The notes below the pieces were generated by a model, which was not told the DNA's origin, did no database searches, and saw only the letters and a program-made list of their open reading frames with translations. Shown in pieces: positions 14,718-17,807 of a stretch of DNA of 17,807 bases. The stretch's first letter is position 1. Each line of letters starts with the position of its first letter. The translations under genes and the position numbers were made by a program. This DNA is from Flavobacterium sp. (GTDB taxonomy: Bacteria; Bacteroidota; Bacteroidia; Flavobacteriales; Flavobacteriaceae): contig JALRGZ010000055.1 of assembly GCA_023253295.1 (NCBI GenBank), positions 1 to 17,807 of the forward strand, read 5' to 3'.

Positions 14718-16307
14718 ATGAGTTTTTTAGAAGAAATACAAAAAAGAAGAACATTCGGAATCATCTCGCATCCTGATGCCGGAAAAACAACCTTAACAGA
14801 AAAATTACTGCTTTTTGGAGGTGCTATTCAAGAGGCTGGTGCGGTAAAAAGTAACAAAATAAAAAAAGGCGCGACGAGTGACTTTATGGAAATTGAACGC
14901 CAGAGAGGAATCTCGGTTTCAACTTCTGTTTTGGCATTTAATTATAAAGGTAAAAAAATCAACATTCTGGATACTCCCGGACACAAAGATTTTGCTGAAG
15001 ACACTTTCAGAACATTAACAGCAGTTGATAGTGTTATTGTGGTAATTGACGTCGCAAAAGGGGTTGAGGAACAAACAGAAAAACTGGTTGCGGTATGTAG
15101 AATGCGTAAAATTCCAATCATTGTTTTCATCAACAAATTGGACCGTGAAGGACATGATGCATTCGACCTTATGGACGAAGTGGAACAAAAATTAGGACTT
15201 ACTGTAACCCCATTAAGTTTCCCAATTGGAATGGGATACGACTTTCAGGGAATTTATAATCTGTGGGAGAAAAATATCAATTTATTCAGTGGAGACAGCC
15301 GTAAAAACATTGAAGAAACTATTGCTTTTTCGGATGTTCAAAATCCGGAATTAGAGAAAATCATTGGTCAAAAACCAGCCGATAGACTTCGCGAAGAATT
15401 AGAATTAATCGACGAAGTTTATCCAAAATTCAATCAACAAGATTATTTAGAAGGAAAATTACAACCTGTATTTTTTGGTTCGGCATTAAATAATTTTGGA
15501 GTTAGAGAATTATTGGACTGTTTCATCAATATCGCACCTTCACCAAGAGTAAAAGACTCCGATACACGTCCAGTAAATCCTGAAGAAGAAAAACTTTCCG
15601 GCTTTGTGTTTAAAATCCATGCCAATATGGATCCAAAACACCGTGACCGTTTGGCTTTTATCAAAATTGTTTCGGGAACTTTTGAAAGAAACAAACCTTA
15701 TTACCACGTTCGTCAGAAGAAAAACCTAAAATTCTCCAGTCCGAATGCCTTTTTTGCAGAGAAAAAAGAAATTGTCGATGTTTCCTACCCAGGAGACATT
15801 GTAGGGCTTCACGATACCGGAAACTTTAAAATAGGTGATACTTTGACGGAAGGAGAAATCATGAATTTCAAAGGAATCCCGAGTTTCTCTCCGGAACACT
15901 TTAGATACATCAACAATGCCGATCCAATGAAAGCAAAACAATTGGATAAAGGAGTTGACCAGTTAATGGACGAAGGTGTGGCGCAATTATTTACTTTAGA
16001 AATGAATAACCGTAAAGTAATTGGTACTGTAGGAGCTCTACAATATGAAGTAATTCAATACCGTTTAGAACACGAATATGGTGCAAAATGTACTTACGAG
16101 AACTTCCCGGTACACAAAGCCTGCTGGGTAAAACCTGATGATGCTAAAAATGAGGAATTCAAAGAATTCAAAAGAATCAAACAAAAATTCCTTGCAAAAG
16201 ACAAATACGACCAATTGGTTTTCTTAGCCGATTCAGATTTTACAATTCAAATGACACAAAGTAAATACCCAAGTGTCAAATTGTATTTCACTTCTGAATT
16301 AGATTAA
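14718..16307 (+). CDS. prfC: Peptide chain release factor 3 (RF3)
   Basis: A translational GTPase that removes RF1/RF2 from the ribosome after peptide release. It has 529 residues, the usual length. GTPase motifs: P-loop SHPDAGKTT (17-25), switch region EIERQRGISVSTS (58-70), DTPGHKDF (85-92) and NKLDRE (139-144). The domain 2 beta-barrel (about 300-385, GFVFKIHANMDPKHRDR) and C-terminal domain 3 follow. The N-terminus LEEIQKRRTFGIISHPDAGK and the ERQRGISV motif mark RF3 rather than EF-G or LepA. It is a single-gene unit with a promoter 20 bases before the start and a strong terminator after the stop. All motifs are intact. Confidence 0.97.
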   Translation: MSFLEEIQKRRTFGIISHPDAGKTTLTEKLLLFGGAIQEAGAVKSNKIKKGATSDFMEIERQRGISVSTSVLAFNYKGKKINILDTPGHKDFAEDTFRTLTAVDSVIVVIDVAKGVEEQTEKLVAVCRMRKIPIIVFINKLDREGHDAFDLMDEVEQKLGLTVTPLSFPIGMGYDFQGIYNLWEKNINLFSGDSRKNIEETIAFSDVQNPELEKIIGQKPADRLREELELIDEVYPKFNQQDYLEGKLQPVFFGSALNNFGVRELLDCFINIAPSPRVKDSDTRPVNPEEEKLSGFVFKIHANMDPKHRDRLAFIKIVSGTFERNKPYYHVRQKKNLKFSSPNAFFAEKKEIVDVSYPGDIVGLHDTGNFKIGDTLTEGEIMNFKGIPSFSPEHFRYINNADPMKAKQLDKGVDQLMDEGVAQLFTLEMNNRKVIGTVGALQYEVIQYRLEHEYGAKCTYENFPVHKACWVKPDDAKNEEFKEFKRIKQKFLAKDKYDQLVFLADSDFTIQMTQSKYPSVKLYFTSELD

Positions 16308-16330
16308 AAATAAAACATATTACCGCATAA

Positions 16331-16361
16331 AAAAACGTCCCGAATATCGGGACGTTTTTTT
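16331..16361 (+). terminator. Intrinsic terminator of prfC (bidirectional)
   Basis: A perfect CGTCCCGA / TCGGGACG stem, extended by A-T pairs, with an ATA loop. A T7 run follows on the plus strand, and an A-run on the left arm makes it work for the convergent gene ending at 16381 as well. Confidence 0.95.
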
Positions 16362-16380
16362 ATATATTTTATTTTAATTC

Positions 16381-16734
16381 TTACGACAATGAATTTTCAT
16401 AATTCACTACTTTTTTCAAAAAAGCCTTAATCAACAAACGATTTGGAGCTATGCCCGAAGTTATGATTGATTTTTTTGCATTCGAACCTTCATTTGACAA
16501 AGTAGAATTCGGATCTTGTTTAGTTCCCATAAACCAAAGTGCAAATTCCATATTAGCGTTAGCTCTTGAATTTTCTACCTTTACATTAGAAGTAGCTTCA
16601 TTTACTTTCATATTAACAACACCATCAGTTTGAGACTGGCTGTATCCTGAAAAGGAAAACATAAAAAACAGCATAAATAAACCAATTGAAAAAATCAATT
16701 TAGAACTTGTTCTATTTGCTTTTGAATTGTTCAT
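16381..16734 (-). CDS. Small secreted protein of unknown function
   Basis: I do not recognise this 117-residue protein. It starts with a basic segment (MNNSKANRTSSK) and a strong hydrophobic stretch (about 13-27), ending in SFSGYSQSQ, a signal-peptide cleavage site typical of Bacteroidota, so it should be exported. The mature ~85 residues are polar, rich in Asn, Ser and Val, with no cysteine and no motif I can name; NANMEFALWFMGTKQDP is the most distinctive piece. I chose the ATG at 16732-16734: the frame continues to a TTG at 16776, but a perfect -7 box covers that site, which would put it upstream of the transcript. It has its own promoter and shares the prfC terminator. No function is proposed. 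Confidence 0.75.
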   Translation of the reverse strand: MNNSKANRTSSKLIFSIGLFMLFFMFSFSGYSQSQTDGVVNMKVNEATSNVKVENSRANANMEFALWFMGTKQDPNSTLSNEGSNAKKSIITSGIAPNRLLIKAFLKKVVNYENSLS

Positions 16735-16773
16735 AACTTTAGTCTCTAGGGGGGTTACTATTTTATTATGAAA

Positions 16774-16781
16774 CAAATCTA
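16774..16781 (-). promoter_or_regulatory. -7 box for the small secreted protein gene
   Basis: On the minus strand it reads TAGATTTG, a perfect TAnnTTTG. A T-run stands in the -33 region. It is about 40 bases upstream of the ATG at 16734 and argues against the longer TTG start. Confidence 0.55.
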
Positions 16782-16874
16782 TAGCAATAGAAAAGCAGGA
16801 AAAAAAAATTTCGATAAACTACCCTAAAACTCGTTTAGCTACTAGAAAGAGCTAATCAACTTCAGGAAAGACCA

Positions 16875-16907
16875 TAAAAAAAGGCTTTCATAAATGAAAA
16901 CCTTTTT
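16875..16907 (-). terminator. Intrinsic terminator of the DUF3467 gene
   Basis: Arms AAAAAGG-TTTCAT and ATGAAA-CCTTTTT with one C/A mismatch and a two-base loop, followed by T residues on the minus strand. It lies directly beyond the DUF3467 stop codon. Confidence 0.85.
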
Positions 16908-16910
16908 AAT

Positions 16911-17213
16911 TTATGCTTGACCAGCAGGCCCAAAATTTAATGGAATAGGTGCATGCTCCGTATCTTTAATCTCACCGTGAGCCATTTCAAAACGGTGGAT
17001 ATTATCTCCAATTGCTTTTAACAATCGCTTAGCATGCTGCGGCGTTAAAACAATTCTTGATTTTACCTTAGCTTTTGGCACCCCCGGCATAATACTTACA
17101 AAGTCTAAAACAAACTCTGAAGCCGAGTGATTTATGATTGCCAAATTAGAATAAATTCCTTCTGCAGTTTTTTCATCTAATTCGATATTGATTTGTTCTT
17201 GTTGATCTTTCAT
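16911..17213 (-). CDS. DUF3467 domain protein
   Basis: A 100-residue cytosolic protein matching what I know of DUF3467 (PF11950), a small family of unknown function: INIELDEKTAEGIYSNLAII, then HSASEFVLDFVSIMPG, and RIVLTPQHAKRLLKAIGDNI. There is no signal peptide or membrane segment. In Bacteroidota this gene commonly follows rpoC, as here, which may mean a tie to transcription, but that is only position. I use the ATG at 17211-17213; an in-frame TTG nine bases earlier is a less likely start. A hairpin terminator lies between rpoC and this gene, so read-through or a separate promoter is needed. I found no clear promoter. Confidence 0.88.
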   Translation of the reverse strand: MKDQQEQINIELDEKTAEGIYSNLAIINHSASEFVLDFVSIMPGVPKAKVKSRIVLTPQHAKRLLKAIGDNIHRFEMAHGEIKDTEHAPIPLNFGPAGQA

Positions 17214-17240
17214 CTTTTTCAATTTTTAAAGTGACAATAT

Positions 17241-17283
17241 AAAAAAAATAGAAAGACTACACGAGGTAATCTTTCTATTTTTA
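17241..17283 (-). terminator. Intrinsic terminator of rpoC
   Basis: Arms AAAATAGAAAGA-TAC and GTA-TCTTTCTATTTT with one C/A mismatch and an ACGAG loop make a stem of about 15 bp, followed by a long T-run on the minus strand. It lies about 20 bases after the rpoC stop. Confidence 0.9.
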
Positions 17284-17303
17284 ATGTTAAAGTATATTAT
17301 TTA

Positions 17304-17489
17304 CTAGTAAATATATTCTTCTTTGTTTGCCATCATATCGTTGTAATCTTCTTTAGAACCTACGATAGCGTTATCATACTCTCTCATACCTGTACCTGCA
17401 GGGATTCTGTGACCTACAATTACATTTTCTTTCAATCCTTCTAAATTATCTACTTTACCTGCAACAGCAGCTTCGTTTAATACTTTAGT
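17304..17489 (-). CDS. rpoC: DNA-directed RNA polymerase subunit beta', C-terminal fragment
   Basis: The last 61 codons of rpoC, which encodes the clamp-forming beta' subunit of RNA polymerase. The peptide reads TKVLNEAAVAGKVDNLEGLK and on through ENVIVGHRIPAGTGMREYD, the conserved end of beta' near the active-site cleft, and stops with NKEEYIY as in flavobacteria. A full beta' is about 1,400 residues. Conserved residues should precede TKVLNEAA (in flavobacteria of the form SFMSAASFQETTKVL), but here the frame gives IGGSVLLPSN, which is not RpoC. Homology therefore ends at about 17489, at an abrupt sequence junction. The break is probably in the assembly, since rpoC is essential. Confidence 0.9.
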   Translation of the reverse strand, partial: TKVLNEAAVAGKVDNLEGLKENVIVGHRIPAGTGMREYDNAIVGSKEDYNDMMANKEEYIY

Positions 17490-17664
17490 ATTTGATGGAA
17501 GAAGAACTGAACCACCAATAGTTCATCCATTTCCTAATATTTTCAAACAATTATTAGAAACTGTAAAAAATCCAAATGGAGATTTTTTATCTTATAAGTT
17601 TAAGAAAATAAATTCAAGTAAAGAGTATGATAAAATCTCTTTTGTAAAAAAATATGATAAATAA
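17488..17664 (+). pseudogene. Fragment resembling a Cache-type sensor domain, foreign to the rpoC locus
   Basis: Beginning at the junction, the plus strand is open for 58 codons to a TAA at 17662-17664. The peptide starts VFDGRRTEPPIVHPFPN and contains KNPNGDFLSYKFKK and KISFVKKYDK. This follows the layout of an extracellular Cache sensor domain: a 'VFD-G...VHP' strand, a 'K(D/N)PNG' turn, a 'G-F-x-Y' strand, then 'K-(I/L)-S-(F/Y)-V-K'. The frame resumes after the stop as FIAVSIIYCD, like the closing Cache strand, so a stop has been introduced by mutation or sequencing error. No start codon or remainder of a receptor is visible. The assignment is by eye and could be wrong. It overlaps the end of rpoC homology by two bases of shared sequence. 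Confidence 0.35.
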
Positions 17665-17807
17665 TTCATAGCAGTATCAATTATTTACTGTGATTAATAT
17701 TACCATTTATAAAAACTGAGGCTCATTATCATTTCTATGTTACACCGTGCTGTCCTATTTATTAACAAAAGGTAAAGGAGATAGTTGAAAGCACAATGAG
17801 TATAGTA
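17665..17807. other. Unassigned sequence at the right end
   Basis: This stretch follows the in-frame stop of the Cache-like fragment. Ten codons continue that frame (to 17694) before another stop. The last 14 codons (17766-17807, plus) read QKVKEIVESTMSIV, faintly like the opening helix of a single-Cache domain, but that is too short to rely on. No other feature is seen. Confidence 0.3.

Noticed and set aside
1..17807. A new defence, mobile or biosynthetic system
   Set aside because: I looked for transposases, integrases, inverted repeats flanking a cargo, CRISPR repeats, toxin-antitoxin pairs, restriction genes and tRNA-linked insertions. None is visible, and the genes are ordinary core genes.

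Overview
This window is an AT-rich stretch of bacterial chromosome that looks like Flavobacterium or a close relative (Bacteroidota, Flavobacteriia). The evidence is the low GC content, the lack of clear Shine-Dalgarno sequences, Bacteroidota-type promoter -7 boxes (TAnnTTTG) ahead of several genes, an RpoC C-terminus ending in ...NKEEYIY next to a DUF3467 gene, the long ~480-residue form of GAPDH, and neighbouring full-length AcnB and mitochondrial-type aconitases. Almost everything is housekeeping; I see no phage, IS element, CRISPR array, defence locus, rRNA or tRNA.

Layout. 1-1443 (minus): a likely operon dapF > GNAT acetyltransferase > mltG, the last cut by the window edge. 1444-1578: a shared divergent control region with GTTAA direct repeats in exact 10-bp phase. 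1579-4579 (plus): degP/htrA with its own terminator, then a long-form GAPDH with its own promoter and terminator. 4690-11603 (minus): a secreted four-LysM NlpC/P60 cell-wall hydrolase, a mitochondrial-type aconitase and AcnB, each followed by a hairpin terminator. 11924-14351 (minus): a MoxR AAA+ ATPase and a SurA-like periplasmic prolyl isomerase, separated by a strong terminator. 14718-16307 (plus): prfC (release factor 3). 16381-17489 (minus): a small secreted protein of unknown function, a DUF3467 protein and the last 61 codons of rpoC.

Functional themes are envelope building and quality control (dapF and mltG for peptidoglycan, the LysM hydrolase, DegP and SurA for periplasmic protein folding and degradation), central carbon metabolism (GAPDH, two aconitases), and translation termination and transcription (prfC, rpoC). 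Several genes are single transcription units: I can draw eight intrinsic terminators.

The one anomalous place is the right end. RpoC homology stops abruptly at about 17489, and the next ~318 bases carry, on the opposite strand, what looks like part of a Cache-type sensor domain with an in-frame stop. This is most simply an assembly chimera or contig-end artefact, though a real rearrangement cannot be excluded from sequence alone. I found no convincing undescribed system. The best biological lead is the phased GTTAA operator between dapF and degP.
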